DNA of 64,000 nt from Galerina marginata (GCA_023014335.1 JAECYW010000012.1:1488001-1552000); one strand, 5' to 3'. Numbered from the stretch's first letter, positions 29,366 through 42,139 are shown. Program-made: numbers and translations. Notes: generated by a model not told the origin, from the letters alone.

Positions 29366-29878
29366 CTACAAGTTTCGAGTTGCCTCAGCAAAAAGCGGAT
29401 ATTGCTTCAAATCCTCAAGCAACAAAGCAACGCAAAGGACATGAAAGTCGTTGCGCCATTCACCATAGTCGTCGTCATTCACGCATTTCTCATTCATCAT
29501 CTTGATAAAGGCCAGAGTCGCAGTTGCGACTAAAATCTGTTTCTCGACGAGAGGCGAGCCGGGTTGGTAAATGAGATCCTTCACCTCTGTCTCGTTGGAG
29601 TCGAGAGATCTTGCCAAGGTTGCAAGTTCGACGTAAGTGTCGTCATTGCAGTTGGGGATGGGGATTCGTTCTCGGACAACGGTGCTCAACGCCCAGTACA
29701 CGAAGCGTACCCAATACGAACGGTTATGAGAATCTTGAGGGAGTTCGAGCTCTTCAGGTCCCGTCGTGGCGGTTTCGAGCTGATGGTCAGGTGGTACGGC
29801 AGCTGGGTCTTGAACCGTCGAGGCTTCCGCCGGCGATGCCATGTCACTGAATGAAGGACCACCCTTAGCATCTTGCAT
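29366..29878 (-). CDS. small hypothetical protein
   Basis: One uninterrupted frame of 170 codons from 29878 (MQDAKGGPSF; an alternative Met is 12 codons in). The N-terminal third is acidic and Pro-rich, probably disordered. The rest is helical and ordered-looking: SYWVRFVYWALSTVVRERIP, LATLARSLDSNETEVKDLIY, LVATATLAFIKMMNEKCVND and LCVALLLEDLKQYPLF, ending EATRNL. The absence of introns is unusual next to its neighbours. No family recognised. An upstream exon in 29897-30109 is possible but not required. Confidence 0.55.
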   Translation of the reverse strand: MQDAKGGPSFSDMASPAEASTVQDPAAVPPDHQLETATTGPEELELPQDSHNRSYWVRFVYWALSTVVRERIPIPNCNDDTYVELATLARSLDSNETEVKDLIYQPGSPLVEKQILVATATLAFIKMMNEKCVNDDDYGEWRNDFHVLCVALLLEDLKQYPLFAEATRNL

Positions 29879-31370
29879 ATTTATGTAATGATAATCTTAC
29901 CTCGACGTTAAAGGCTGGTGTTCGTGTTGCTGACCTTTAATGAGGTAAGTTGGCCGTTCAATGAAAGGAAGGAAGGAAGGAAGAAATGTTACGGAGAGGC
30001 GTTTGTGGCAGTTTTCAGGATGAGACAAAAATGAGACCACCTGGCCAGACTCCAGACTACGGCAAATTGTCACTCGCAGCCCGAGCTCCGTGTAATCCAG
30101 CCAGTTCATTTTCGCGGATCAAGCATACCGTCGATGACCTTGCTTGAAACTAGATCAAAAGTTCACCCAGACTAGAAGTTCTCGTACAGAGATGGTCAGC
30201 TTGTGAACTGACGGCGTCGATTGAATCTAAAAGCCTCGTGTAGGCAATTTTCTGTCGAAAACAGGGTAAACTTTCGAACGCGGGTATCCATCCAGACACT
30301 CAGCCAGTGATAGTACACCTGGATCTTTGATTAATGCGCGGCCAAATTCCAATGACCTTGAAACAACCAAAAAAGGTTAACATGCAAATATGGAATGGTT
30401 GGCTGAGCGGTCGCTCTCAAGTAGCCAGATAAAAGCAGCATCAGAAAGAAGCATCCTTAGCACGGACTAGTGGGTAAGAATAAGTCCAGGCAGTCGGGTT
30501 CAGACAGGCAGAACATTTGCAAGTACGCCGTGACACGGTCTCCGCTCCTCTCTTCGGAATCGTAAGAACCGACACGCGGTAATTTCAGTGAAGAGGCATA
30601 GATGGTTCTCACGAACCAGCAATTCCGCGTGGAAGGCAGCGCAAGAAAAGAACAGGTTTCGCGCCAAAGTTAGTACTTAGAGCATGGATGACGCAAGGTA
30701 GCAGTAAATATAAGCCTTTGCGTCTCGGGATTCGGGAAAGACATGGCTTCGGGTTGGGCAAGAAGGTAACCCAGCTCCCGGACGCGATTAGGTTATTGGC
30801 TTTCAACCTTCAACAGACAAAGGTTACCGACACTGAATGGATGTGTTCAGCGGAACACTAACCGTGCATTCACAGGCGAGTTGATAAACAAACATTTTGG
30901 GTCATCTGTTTGGAAGTTCTTGGGTGACGATGCTGTCACTCCGACCAAGGAAGGCGTTCTTCCTGTCTGTGTCATTTTGGGATCCATGCTAGCCTATCGG
31001 ACGTAGAGTACTGGCAGAGAAAAGTGTTCCGTGTCATGAAAGAATACGTGCATCTTCCGAGTCCGAGTGCTGAGAGCTGAATTAAAATAAGTCTAGACTC
31101 CCAGGTCCCAGCGCACATCCTTGGCAAGTTGGAGGTTATAGGAGGCGAAACACCCCTAAGTGTAGGACCTGGAGAGCATCTAGCAGACAGAACTCAAAGG
31201 AGAGACGACGGATTCGCGGAGGTAGAGAGGTGTCAAGGTAGGTTCGGCACGGAAGCGACTGTATTGCCGGTCCGGAAGCCATATCACGTGGTACTTAGTG
31301 ATGTCGCGCAATGTCCGTGGTGGTTTTGGCCATTCCTCTCTTTCCTTCTCCCATCTGCTCCTCATCGACC
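29879..31370. other. intergenic between divergent genes
   Basis: About 1.5 kb between the small minus-strand gene and the Lon gene. Short frames only. A four-unit GGAA tract lies near 29966-29981 and a CACGTG box at 31285. Nothing else supported. Confidence 0.45.
31285..31290. promoter_or_regulatory. CACGTG box upstream of Lon
   Basis: ATCACGTGG lies 81-86 nt before the chosen Lon ATG. TCACGTG is the core recognised by fungal bHLH factors of the Cbf1 type. Its use here is inferred. Confidence 0.35.
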
Positions 31371-34300
31371 ATGGCAACCTCAAGGCTCTCTATTCTAGCG
31401 CTACCACATCCGCTCATTCTACTCCCAGCGTCCCGCTTCACCATGCCCGTCTCCAAGGAGATAGGGGAGACACTGCTCGCCCTCATCGAGGAGTCCGATG
31501 CCCTGCCTATCGTCGCCGCCATTCCAATAACGAGCTCATCAATGCCGGAAAATACAGACCCCCCGCTGTCAGAGTGGGGCACAGCGGCTCGCGTGCTCCG
31601 GCTGGTCAAACCTCCTGCCCGGAACCCTCGGCAGCCCTACCTCGTCTCGCTGCATGGCCTCACACGAGTGCGGCTTATTCATATGTCCAAGCACAAACTC
31701 ACGGCGGACGACCTGCTGCGCATGCCAGCGCACGATGTCGAGTACCCACCTGCCGAGAAAGTCCCGTCTCCGGAAGGCAGTCGAGAAGTTCAAGCAGTAG
31801 TGCGTTACGGCTACTCGACAGACTGGCCAAGGACTCGGTGCAGCAGTCAAGGAAGGAAGGGTACAATAAGATAGCGAATATGCTGGACGATATCACTGAT
31901 GCGAGAACACCTTGGATGGCAGATGTTCTCCTCGGAAGCGTTAACGGCGAATATAGCGACAAACTTGGTGAGTATGCTTTGGCTCTACACTCGGGTACAC
32001 GGCTCGTGTATTTCCTATTGTTTCCTCCTGAGCGTCCCATTTTATCACTCTTTCCCTAACCAAAATAATATCCGTCCTCATTAGTCGCTTCTTGTTCTGT
32101 CATTCGCTATTTTTAGAATATTGCTGACTCCTACGCCAGCTATCCTCGGTACGCCAGATGCAGAAGCCCGCCTCGCCCTCGCCACCGAGATCTTCATCAA
32201 ACAGGCTTCCATCTCTGAAGTGTCGAAGAAGATCGCCACTGCCGTCGACGAAAGCCTCTCCAAGCAGCAGAAGGAGTTTTTCCTCCGCCAGCAGCTTGCT
32301 GCAATCCAGCGTGAGCTACATGCGCTCCAACGCTCCAACGGCAATGGCGCGATGTCAGGAGGACTGGTCGGACCGCAATCCCCGAATTCCAACTCCAGTG
32401 AGGTTGGTATAGGCTCAAGTGAGCTGGACGACGACGAGCAGCACGAGGCGGACGATATGGCGGATTTGAAGCGGCGGATCGAGGCGATGGAACCTGGGTC
32501 CGAGGAGCGCAAGATGGGCGTGAGGGAATGGAGGAAGGCTCAAGAGGATTCCGGCTGGCAGCGTCGAGAATGGGGTTATACGGTCTTACGTGAGTGAGAG
32601 TTCAGGCGCACATGCAAGCGAACTGCATTGCTGACATGTCAGACTAACCTATTTTCTTGCTTTCCTTTCAATTTAGCTCGAATGGCTTACCTCAGTCCCA
32701 TGGCCGAACTCGTCGCCCATTCCATCCTTCATTTCAGTCAGCTGACGCCAATAACACACCTTCGTCCTCCGAAACGCGACCCCAGTTGAAAGACAGATCC
32801 TTCCTCACTGCCGCGCGCACTCAGCTTGATGCAGACCACTTTGGATTAGAGAAGATCAAGAAGCGCCTGATTGAATATTTGGCGGTGGTCAGGTTAAAGG
32901 AGCTCAATGGGGAGAAGGAGGCGGAAGAGGAACGGAAGCGTGCTCAGGCGGAGGCGGAGGCTAAGGCGAAAGTAGACACCCCAGGCCAGGCTAGTGAAGC
33001 AGGAACAGAAAAAGGGGGAGCAGAGCAAGGAGATGGTGGTGTTCGATAAAGAACACGCACAGAATCGGCCGAAAGGTATATTGCCAGCAATTCCTGCAAG
33101 ACCTAGAAGCAGCAGGAAGAGCGTTAAGGGACCCATTCTTCTGTAAGGCGTCAATTTCGTTGTAATTTTTCTCTTACTGACGCTCATTTGATAGCTTCGT
33201 CGGTCCTCCAGGAACGGGGAAGACTTCTCTCGGGCAATCCGTCGCGAAAGCATTAAACCGGCCGTTCCAGAGGATATCCCTCGGTGGTGTGCGGGACGAG
33301 GCGGAGATCAGGGGTCATAGAAGGACATATGTGGCTAGCGGGCCTGGGCTCATTGTGCAGGCGCTGAGGAAAGCTGGGAGGAGCGATCCGGTTTTGTTGC
33401 TGTGAGTGCTTGTACTGTAATTGCTTATCCGACTTACTGACTTGAAATTATAGAGATGAAATAGACAAGATTGGACAGAGTAACTTCCATGGCGATCCTG
33501 GAGCTGCTTTGTTGGAGGTTTTAGACCCGGAACAGAACCATACCTTCAACTGTCAGTTTACTCTCATTTACGAATGATACATCCAGTGCAGTTGTTGACG
33601 ATAAAATGTCTTAAAAGGACCACTACATCAACGTACCCATCGACCTCAGCCAAGTCCTTTTCATATGCACCGCCAACTCCCTAGAAACCATTTCAGCCCC
33701 CCTTCTTGACCGCTGCGAGATCATTCAACTCTCAGGGTATACATACGACGAGAAGATGCACATCGCACGCCGCTTTCCTCCTGCCCAAGCAGCTCAAAGC
33801 CAACGGGCTCGACACGGGGCATGTGACGATTACGGAGCCCGCGCTGCTGCATGTCGCTACTCAATATACCCGCGAGGCAGGTGTAAGGAGCCTGGAGAGG
33901 GCGATCGGGGCTGTTGTGAGGTATAAAGCGGTGGAGTGGGCGGAGCATCTCGATTCGGCGTCCCATGCTGCGTCTTCGAGTGCGGATGGCACTGTTAGTC
34001 TATCTTCATCGAAGAAAGCATACAACAACGTGGTGGAGGAGCACCAGTTGGAGAAGATACTCGGCATCGCACGGTGGGATGGAGAAGAGAGGGAGAGGGA
34101 GGAGCGTCGCGGTGTGGTCTATGGCTTGGTGGTCACGGGCCAAGGTGAGGGTGGGATATTACCTGTGGAGACCATCGCTCTGCCTGGTTCAGGTAGGCTT
34201 AAGTTGACTGGTAGTTTGGGTGATGTGAGTACTTTATTTGTTGGTTTGACGCGGGAAGTAATAAATAATTTGTTATTTCACAAGGTCATCAAAGAGAGTG

Positions 34301-34899
34301 GAGAGCTGGCTCTGAGCTGGGTGAAGACCTATGCTTACGACTTGTGCATCACCAATTCTCGCTCTCAAGACCCACTCAAGGTGCCCTGAGCCGATCGACA
34401 TCCACCTTCATCTTCCTGCTGGTGCACAGAAGAAGGATGGGCCTAGTGCGGGTGTCGCGATGGTGCGTTTGATTCTGTCGTTCTGTCATTTCATGCAGGT
34501 TGATGACGGGCCTGTCTTTCCATTAGACGTGTGCATTTGTTTCACTCTTGACAGGCGCCTGTGTGCCCACTAACATCGCCATGACCGGAGAGGTAACGTC
34601 GATCTTTGACGCAATAACCCCTGCTCACCTCTTCTTCAATCCAGATCACTCTAAGAGGTCGCGTCACTCCAGTAGGCGGGATCAAAGAGAAAGTGCTCGG
34701 GGCTCATCGTGCCCAAATCACAAAGGTCATCCTTCCATGGGCAAACCGAAAGGACGTCGAACACGACGTCGCGCTGGAGATCCGCAACGAGATGGAGTTC
34801 GTATTCGTGCGCACCGTCCGTGAGGCGCTGGAGGCGGCGTTTGGGAAAGGCGTCCTTGGGTGGAGACGGGATACCCTCCTACTGGAGAGCCGTCTCTGA
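31371..34899 (+). CDS. Lon protease homolog 2, peroxisomal
   Basis: ATP-dependent serine protease of the peroxisomal matrix. The N-terminal substrate-binding domain starts at 31371 and reads [20 protein letters not shown] and [20 protein letters not shown]. The helical linker contains [20 protein letters not shown]. The AAA+ domain has Walker [29 protein letters not shown] and the Walker B/sensor region [19 protein letters not shown]. The protease domain shows [16 protein letters not shown] with catalytic Ser, and [15 protein letters not shown] with catalytic Lys. The protein ends LLLESRL: the SRL tripeptide is a PTS1 peroxisomal signal, and no mitochondrial presequence is seen. Short introns interrupt it. 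Apparent indels occur near 31775, 32537, 32730, 33028, 33775 and 34388, each correctable by one base. Confidence 0.9.
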
Positions 34900-35256
34900 C
34901 CAGAACTTATGTGTATCTGGTTTAACTAAGAACCACGAACCACGAACCTGTTTACTAATAATACCTTGTTCTCAAGGAGCGTTGAAGCACATTTTTTTCA
35001 TTCTGTACTTATTAAAATTTAGTAGCACGTTTCCTTCGCTTTCCCTGTTGTACTTTCATCCATCGACCTTTTCCGTATTCGTTGTTGTACACATTGTTAT
35101 CACCTGCAAAGCTCTGAATCGACCCCTATATTATCCATATTACAACACAGATGTATCTCCGGTAATTCGAAGACTAGTTATAAGTTAAATAAATGCATTG
35201 CTTCCGTTATCAATAATAATTTGTTTATTGTAGAGTACGCAGTACTCAATCAAAAA
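34900..35256. other. intergenic between convergent genes
   Basis: About 360 nt, AT-rich, between the stops of Lon and the ER Hsp70 gene. It holds both 3'UTRs, with no other feature seen. Confidence 0.5.
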
Positions 35257-38200
35257 TCAAAGCTCATCATGCGGTCTATCCTCCTCTTGGAGCGGCACCT
35301 GCTGTTCCTCGTCTCCTCTAAGCGGGTCTTCGACACGTTCTTCCCCTGCCGCACCCTCCGGCTCTCCACCTTCGGCATCCACCCCGGTCTCCTTCGGCGC
35401 CTCAGTCGTCGTCGTCGTCGCAGTAGTCTTGGGCTTCTTCAATGCCTTGGGGATCTTGCGCTTCCACAGTCTCTGCAGATGGTTCTCCAGCACCTTGGCC
35501 GCGGCCTTCATCTCTGCCGTCTCAATCACCGGGTCCTCGTTCGGCTTCACAGCCCTTCTGCTTCTCCACCCACTCGCTGAGCCACGCCTCGTGCTCGCGC
35601 AGGGTCTTCTCTAGCCCGTCCAGCTCCTCCTTAGTCCATTTCGAGGGCAGTTCCGGCCGCCGTTTCTGCTGTGAGGTTTTGCCGTGCCTCAGTAAGGAAC
35701 AGCCGTGTGCTCCAGTTCCACATTTGTGAATTGTTGAGGGCTTGCGGGAAGGCTTCTATTTCTTGGTATCGGTGGATGATGGGTTTCTCCAGAGTCCTGC
35801 ACTATTGCATCGACAGTCAAATGTGCTTTGAAAGGGAGGACAGAAACAAGACTTACTCCAATGCGATCCTCTTGTCCAAGAACTGCGACGTCTCTGCCAG
35901 GTCGCCTCTATCAAACAACCACGAGAAACTTTCCTGCAGTTGCTCAGAAATTTCCTGCCTTTCCTTAGGCTGAGAGCACTTCTTGAAGGGCGTCTCGGCA
36001 TTGTCCTCGTCTAGCAAGTCGCGCAGTCTATAAAGGTAGCTCTCGAATGTGTTGCGCGCCTCCTCGCGCCTGCTCTTGGCCGACTCTTCGGCGTCGATTG
36101 CACGTAATCTAGAGTTGCAGAGTCAACAAAAAGAGTAGCAGGGAAATTAAGATTGCACAAACCTGCCCCGCGCCCTCTTTTTCTCGTCTACAGTCATAGG
36201 TGGTATAGTCGTGAATTTCACTTCTATGCTGAGGGGTATCGTATTTTCAACCGGAGCAGCTGGTTTCTTTTCCTTCTCAGGTGCAGCAGAGGCTGACGCA
36301 GACGCAGAAGCTGAGGAAGACGAAGATGATGAAGATGATGAAGACGACGAAGAGGAAGAAGATGCACTGGTCGTTTCAGAATCGCGAGGAGGAACATTCT
36401 CCGCTGAGTCGGTCACGGTATCCGTAGACGATGAGGATGCTCCAAAGAATCCTTTGAGTTTGCCTAGGAGAAAGTTGAGAACATACTCCTCAAATGAAGT
36501 GGGTTGTGAATGCCTACCTGTGATACTCTCGTCCTTAATCTCACCATACGCGACGGCGTCTGACACAGAGACAAAGCCCGATTCAGAAAGCGTCAGGGTG
36601 GCTTTAACCACTGGGTCGACGGCCCCTCGTTCCGTGAGGTTGGCAATTGCCTCTGTCACATTTCCAAGCTCAACTTCGAGCATGCGCGTCGGAAATCCTC
36701 TTAATAGTCGAATGTTCAAATGACGCAAAAATAAAGAAAGAGATAGACTCACGGAGCTACAGGGGTCTTATAATCGAGATAAAGTGCAAAATCCTCCTTT
36801 CTCTTGAAAGTAAGCACCTTCTTCGTGCCGACCTTCGAACCCGCTGGGAAGATGAGCGTGGTGATACTCCTAGGACGTGCATTGGTCGATGAAGGAGCAG
36901 CAGAGTAGGACACTTGGATGTCGTGTACACTAATGTCGCTGACTTTGATGGGCTTGGTCTTGAATTGCCTGGAGAGGCTCGCACCATGGAGAGCGGCACC
37001 GAGAACGGCTGCCTCATCGGCATTGACGTTCAGAGCAATTTTGTCCCTGGAATATTTTGTCAGACGATAGGACGATGCATCGACAGTATAGCTACATACT
37101 CTCCAACCGCGGTCTTGACGGCGGCTTGGACCATCGGTGTTCTGGTGCTTCCACCTGTTAAGATGACTGACGTAATATTATCCTGTCAGTGGAATTAATA
37201 TATTTGTTGGTAGCTTCAATGTCATTGAACGCGTACCAGGGTCAATCCAGCGTTCTTTAACGCATCTTCGATCGGCTTTGCAAATTTCCCTTTCAAATCT
37301 CCACAAGCCTCCTCGAACTGCGCGCGTGAAACCTTGGTCTTGAAATCGATATCCCAAGCCAAGGATTCCACAGTTGACGTCGCCTCGGTGTTCGCACTCA
37401 GGATGGCCTTGACTCTCTGCGCTTCTTTCCACAGCTTCGCCATACCACGTTTATCCTCTCTCAATTCCCTCTTATGTTTGGCGTTGAAGGCCTCGATGAG
37501 GATCTCGCGCAGGCGCCGGTCAAGTTCAACTCCCCCAGTGTTGCGGTCGTATCCAACTCCACCGACGACGATATGTGTCCCTTGAGCACCTGTCTTGGGG
37601 TCTGCGGCTGTGGTGAAAGAAGCGACAGTCGCTCTGATGCCCGATGCGCCGGCGTCATAGATGATATGATACTCCGGGGTTGGGAAGGTCCTCGTCATGG
37701 CATAGTTAACTGCGACAGCCGTGCCGTCGTTAATCAACGCCAGTGTTCTGAGGCCGGAAATTTCGATGGCGTCGGCGATGGCGTCACGCTCGAATTGGGA
37801 AGTAGTACGGTGGGACGGTGACAATGACATCGGTGACCTTTTCATTCGCGACAAGCTCGGCTAGGTGCTTGATGTATGCAAATTGCATGGCTACAAGCTC
37901 TTCAGCGGACCACGTCGTGCCATCGGACTGTACCAGGGACACGGTTTTGCGGGCAGATTCTGTTACCTCAGCAGTCGACACTTGGGTGTAATAGGCAACC
38001 TCAGGTGCGTCGAAGGGGGCACCTTGGCAGAAGTTTCAAGGACAAGAACGTATCAGAGGGAAATCTGGACGCCTGATACCCAAATAAAATCAGGTACATT
38101 CACGAGATATTTTGTGAATAAACACACCAGATTAAAAGCATCTTGTCCAAACAGCCTGTCGCCTTTCTTCCACGCAACAACCGAGCTTATCTTCCTCTTC

Positions 38201-38364
38201 GAGTCCTTATTCAAAAGGACGTCGAATGGAACACCAGATTTCATTAATGACGCCTTTATATAGTCATTACCGTAGTCGATTGCAAGAACCGAAGCAAAGG
38301 CGAATTGAGGGAGCCAAGTCAAGGCAGAAAGTGAGAGCAGACTCCATACAGTCAGTAGCCGCAT
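35257..38364 (-). CDS. lhs1: ER-lumenal Hsp70-like chaperone (Lhs1/HYOU1 type)
   Basis: The signal peptide at 38364 (LLTVWSLLSLSALTWLPQFA) is followed directly by the ATPase-domain entry SVLAIDYGNDYIKASLMKSG, then VAWKKGDRLFGQDAFNL. Later come VIVTVPPYYSQFERDAI (after one extra T near 37803), LALINDGTAVAVNYAM, HIIYDAGASGIRATVASF and the ILTGGSTRTPMVQAAVK phosphate loop. The divergent IDYGNDYIKAS start and KDSKRKISSVV fit the Grp170/Lhs1 subgroup, not Kar2/BiP. An insertion with about 20 consecutive Ser codons followed by Ser-Ala repeats sits in the substrate-binding/linker region near 36290-36370. The C-terminal helical domain is Lys/Glu/Thr-rich and ends DRPHDEL and stop: HDEL is the ER retrieval signal. 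The role is to act as chaperone and nucleotide exchanger for BiP. Confidence 0.88.
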
Positions 38365-39420
38365 TTTTGGATATTATAGTGTCCTGGTAGTAATGGAAAG
38401 GTCTAGACAAGCATCGAGAATGGAAGAATTAAAAGAGAGCCGTTCAAATCTTCAGGCCGTCGTGGCAGACACGTCAATAAAATATGAGCCACGTGACTTG
38501 CACTACCTCTCCGTGGCAGGCAGCCAGAAATATCTTCTACAAGTGTCGCGGCTTCGCCGCTCTCATATTTTTAGGCTCTTGGAATCGTTCCAGTCATTTT
38601 AATCCCTCTCATTTGCCTGATTGTCTCCCACTCCTTTCAGTCTATTCTCCCATTCTCATCCGCCTGTTACTGTCATCCCATTGCGCTACTGATATAATGT
38701 CTCTGTATTCTATGTAGGTACTCGTACAATCAGCACTGCACTGTAAGTCTGTAACGCTCTGAATGCTACTTTGTTTCTGTGTTTCCCTATTTGTCTGCCC
38801 CCTCATTGTCTCGTTGAGAGATGTTCAAGATGCTGAATAAGGAGAACGGAGGAGAAAATTCTGGAAAATATTCTTTTTGGAGCTATTATGATGTCATTTC
38901 AAAAGACAGACAAATGAATACTCCGTTGCAGGACCTGCGCGCTCGATATGCTTTGAAGTGATAGACATGAAAAGAAAAAGAGGTGATGTAGTGCTTTACA
39001 CATTGAAGTAGGTGGACGGCAAGTGGATGGCCGCAGAATGACATGGCAACCGATCAATGATCTGGTGGGCGGCTTGTGATCCGAGCTTATGTCAAACGTT
39101 CTCATCCGCAGAACTTGGCGGATGGGAAAATGATCGAAGTCATGTGCATCTCATTGTTAAAATATACTATGTAGACTCCTCTGCCAGCTCACACGGACAC
39201 TGCCATTCACAATTTCAGGACCATCTGGATATTATTTTATATTCATGATTTCACTGCCAAACTGAAAGAAAACCCACACAATGGTTTGCGTCGGAGTGTG
39301 ACATCAAATATTCACGTACTGGATATATTGCGGCCATGACAAGCATCTCATCCACTACGGCGACGTTCTTGATACGCGACTCAGACCATAGACTCCTTTC
39401 TCCAAGAGCGCGGATGTGCA
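38365..39420. other. intergenic between divergent genes
   Basis: About 1.05 kb containing the promoters of the ER Hsp70 gene (-) and the DUF6535 gene (+). Only short frames without motifs, and pyrimidine-rich tracts near 38600-38680. Confidence 0.45.
38490..38495. promoter_or_regulatory. CACGTG box upstream of ER Hsp70 gene
   Basis: On the coding (minus) strand GTCACGTGG lies about 126-131 nt before the ATG. It fits a bHLH (Cbf1-type) site and also resembles the ACGTG core of unfolded-protein-response elements. Function inferred. Confidence 0.35.
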
Positions 39421-42139
39421 ATGGACTATTCGCGCCCACAGTCCCAACAGCATCCTGCACCACCATCAAGCGAGGTGAGCAACCACATTCGCCAGAATAC
39501 CCGAAACCCAAGTAGACCCGCATTTACCCAACGGTTCTTGTCCAGGAGGAGGCCGAACTTCGGAAATGGGAGCTGGACGACCCTTTCCTATATGCTCCTC
39601 CAAAGCCCGAAGGTGATCCGTGGACCATTTCGTTAGAACCTCTCTTGGAAGAAGATAAATTGCGGTGCGATGCCTGGAGGGACGAGGTTCAGAATTTGCT
39701 GATTTTCGTGAGTCAATATTGGCAACTTTCCTTTCCTTTCAATGTTTTGCTAAATAAGCTTGATCATACATAAATTGTTACACCAATTATCAAGGCCGGT
39801 CTCTTCTCGGCAGTGGTGACGGCCTTCATCGTCGAATCCTACAAAAATCTAAAACCAGACCCAAACGATGCCATAATCGGCTTATTGTCCCACATCGCGA
39901 CACGCCTCGATAATGCGACTTCAATTCTTCCTTCCGCAAGTCAATTGAATAACGAGTTTTCTCCAACCGCTTCATCCATCCGAATCAACACCTTTTGGTT
40001 TGTCAGCCTTGTGCTCAGCTTGACTACCGTCCTGGTCGGCATAGTCTCCCTCCAGTGGCTCCGCGAGCATCAGTTTTACCCTAATTATCTCTCTCCGAAA
40101 CAAACATTTGCTCTGTTCAACATGCGAAGCGAGGGCCTGCGGAAATGGCATGTCCAGAAGGTCTTCACGCTGCTTCCGTTGCTCCTCCAAAGCGCCTTGG
40201 TGCTTTTCCTGGGAGGGATGATCGATTTCTTACTCTCATTCGGAGATATAGTCGCCATTCCTGTCGGCGCCGTGATAGGATCTACAATATTTTTTCTCAT
40301 TGCCACAACCATGCTCCCAGCTATCCAAGGGTTTCTTTTTTACCTCCCTATTCCGTACTATGGCAAAGAGCATCCAGCTCAATGTCCGTATAAATCACCG
40401 CAGTCGCATGCCTTTCTTCTTGTATGTTCCAGCCTCCGTTCAGCAACCCGCTACATTACCCAGATCAGTCATGTTCTATGCAGATTCATGGCTCATCCGA
40501 GTGAAAAACCTTCGCGTCAAGGACCCCATTGACGCTCACATTCTCCAGGCATGGGAGAAGAAAACATGGACAGAGTTCGACATTACCTGGCTCTCAATAC
40601 GCGATGCCTACATTCGACGCGCCTACGGTCGAGCCACTGAGATGGACAACCTTGGATGGCAAGACCCAGAGCACCACACACCTCTATTTGACATCATACA
40701 AGGTCTCCTCGCCAGTACTCAAACCCAAAAGTACGAATCCCAGCACCCTGAATATGCTTTCGCGCCAGAATATTACTGCCTCGTTGAAATCTCTCAGTCA
40801 ATGTCTGCAGTTTGGGAAAACTTTGGAACATTTCCTGAAGGCTTCCAGCTGCAAAACGCTTACCTGCAAGATCTCCTTGTCAAGAGGGTCTGACGAGCAC
40901 GTATGTCTGTCAGACTTTTTTCGATTTTCTGCCTTCAACGAACGGTCAAGCTGGGAAGATCTCGTCCACGTTACATCGCCATTTGCCCAAAAGACTATCG
41001 CCGCCTTTCATCATGAAGCCCTATTTATGTTTCTACGGAACATCGACCAACTTCATTCCGATGGAAAACCTTATACAGCTATCCATGCATAAATTGGAAC
41101 TAAAACTGCGTTTGATGGGACACTTCTACCAGGAAACGTATGAACTGCTCCCATCCGCCTTAGGGTTCACAACCACCTGTATTCCTCAACGTCAATGCAG
41201 ATTCTGAATTTTCTAGACGTGAAATGAACAAGAGAGAAGGTATGTCCGACATCTTGCTCTAAACACAGATAGTTGATGAATACCCCTCAAGTATTTCGTT
41301 TGCAGCTCGCTTACATTACCAAGGAATATTTCAAGTCTATAGCAAACAATAAACTCCACGAGCAAGGAGACACTTTTCACACCTTCGGTCACATACCTCA
41401 CTTCCTGAAAAACGTCTTCTGGGTCACTTGGTCATCACCGGACTATGACAGACCACAGGAAAAGGCGTTCCAAGCCCGTGGCGTCGTATTCTCCGATATT
41501 TTCACCTTTATTAGCGAAGCGTCTGAACCAGGAGATGACGACCTCTTCCGCAGATCAACATTTAAACCCGAGCCTTCTATTCTACGCCGCTGCTCTGTAT
41601 ATAAGAAAACGCTGGTCGTTATGGGTCTAAAGTATACCCAAGTCTGCGAACCATGGTTTCGACGATGCGGCAGTACAAGCGAAGAACAATAGCCATTGGG
41701 TATCGTGGATACTACATTCGAGGCGCTTTTCAGCCAGGCAGACTCGAAACTGATGGTAAACTCTTTTGAAATTCACAAGCGCAGATTCTCTGAAGCATGG
41801 TGGAATTCCTTTTTGCCGCCGCAGGATTCCGATCTTCCTGTTCCGCTCGAAGACTCTAATATGCCCCTTCGGTCGTCCTCGTCGTCCATCGGGTCTGACT
41901 TTTCTGATTTCAATAAAGGATCCAATAGCTACCCACTGCTATCGGTACCTTCAATTAGTCCTCCCATTGCATCTCACATCAAGGTGGGAACGGACCCGCC
42001 TGATCGATCTACCGGCGACCTAAAGTCACAATACCATGCTTCAAGTCCGAAGACGCAGGACGTTCACAGCTGGCCTTCAAAGATCGCATGCGTTGGAAGA
42101 GGACAATCCAGACTCCCAAGGGAATGTGGAAGGCGGTGA
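39421..42139 (+). CDS. DUF6535 domain-containing membrane protein (frameshifted)
   Basis: The start at 39421 (MDYSRPQSQQHPAPPSSE) is followed by an intron of about 70 nt, then DPFLYAPPKPEGDPWTISLE, an intron, and the DUF6535 core: GLFSAVVTAFIVESYKNLKP, NTFWFVSLVLSLTTVLVGIV, SLQWLREHQFY, a third segment LLLQSALVLFLGGMIDFLLS and a fourth VIGSTIFFLIATTMLPAIQG, four predicted membrane helices. The long cytosolic C-terminal region is helical and unrecognised (IDAHILQAWEKKTWTEFDIT). Frame changes occur near 40415, 40890, 41090 and 41640, so the sequence as given does not encode one protein. The stop could be 42139 or slightly beyond in another frame. DUF6535 proteins are expanded in Agaricomycetes and have no known function. 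Confidence 0.75.

Noticed and set aside
36211..36723. Plus-strand acidic open frame of 170 codons
   Set aside because: It is the complement of the polyserine/serine-rich part of the ER Hsp70 gene, so the acidic runs are a reading artefact.
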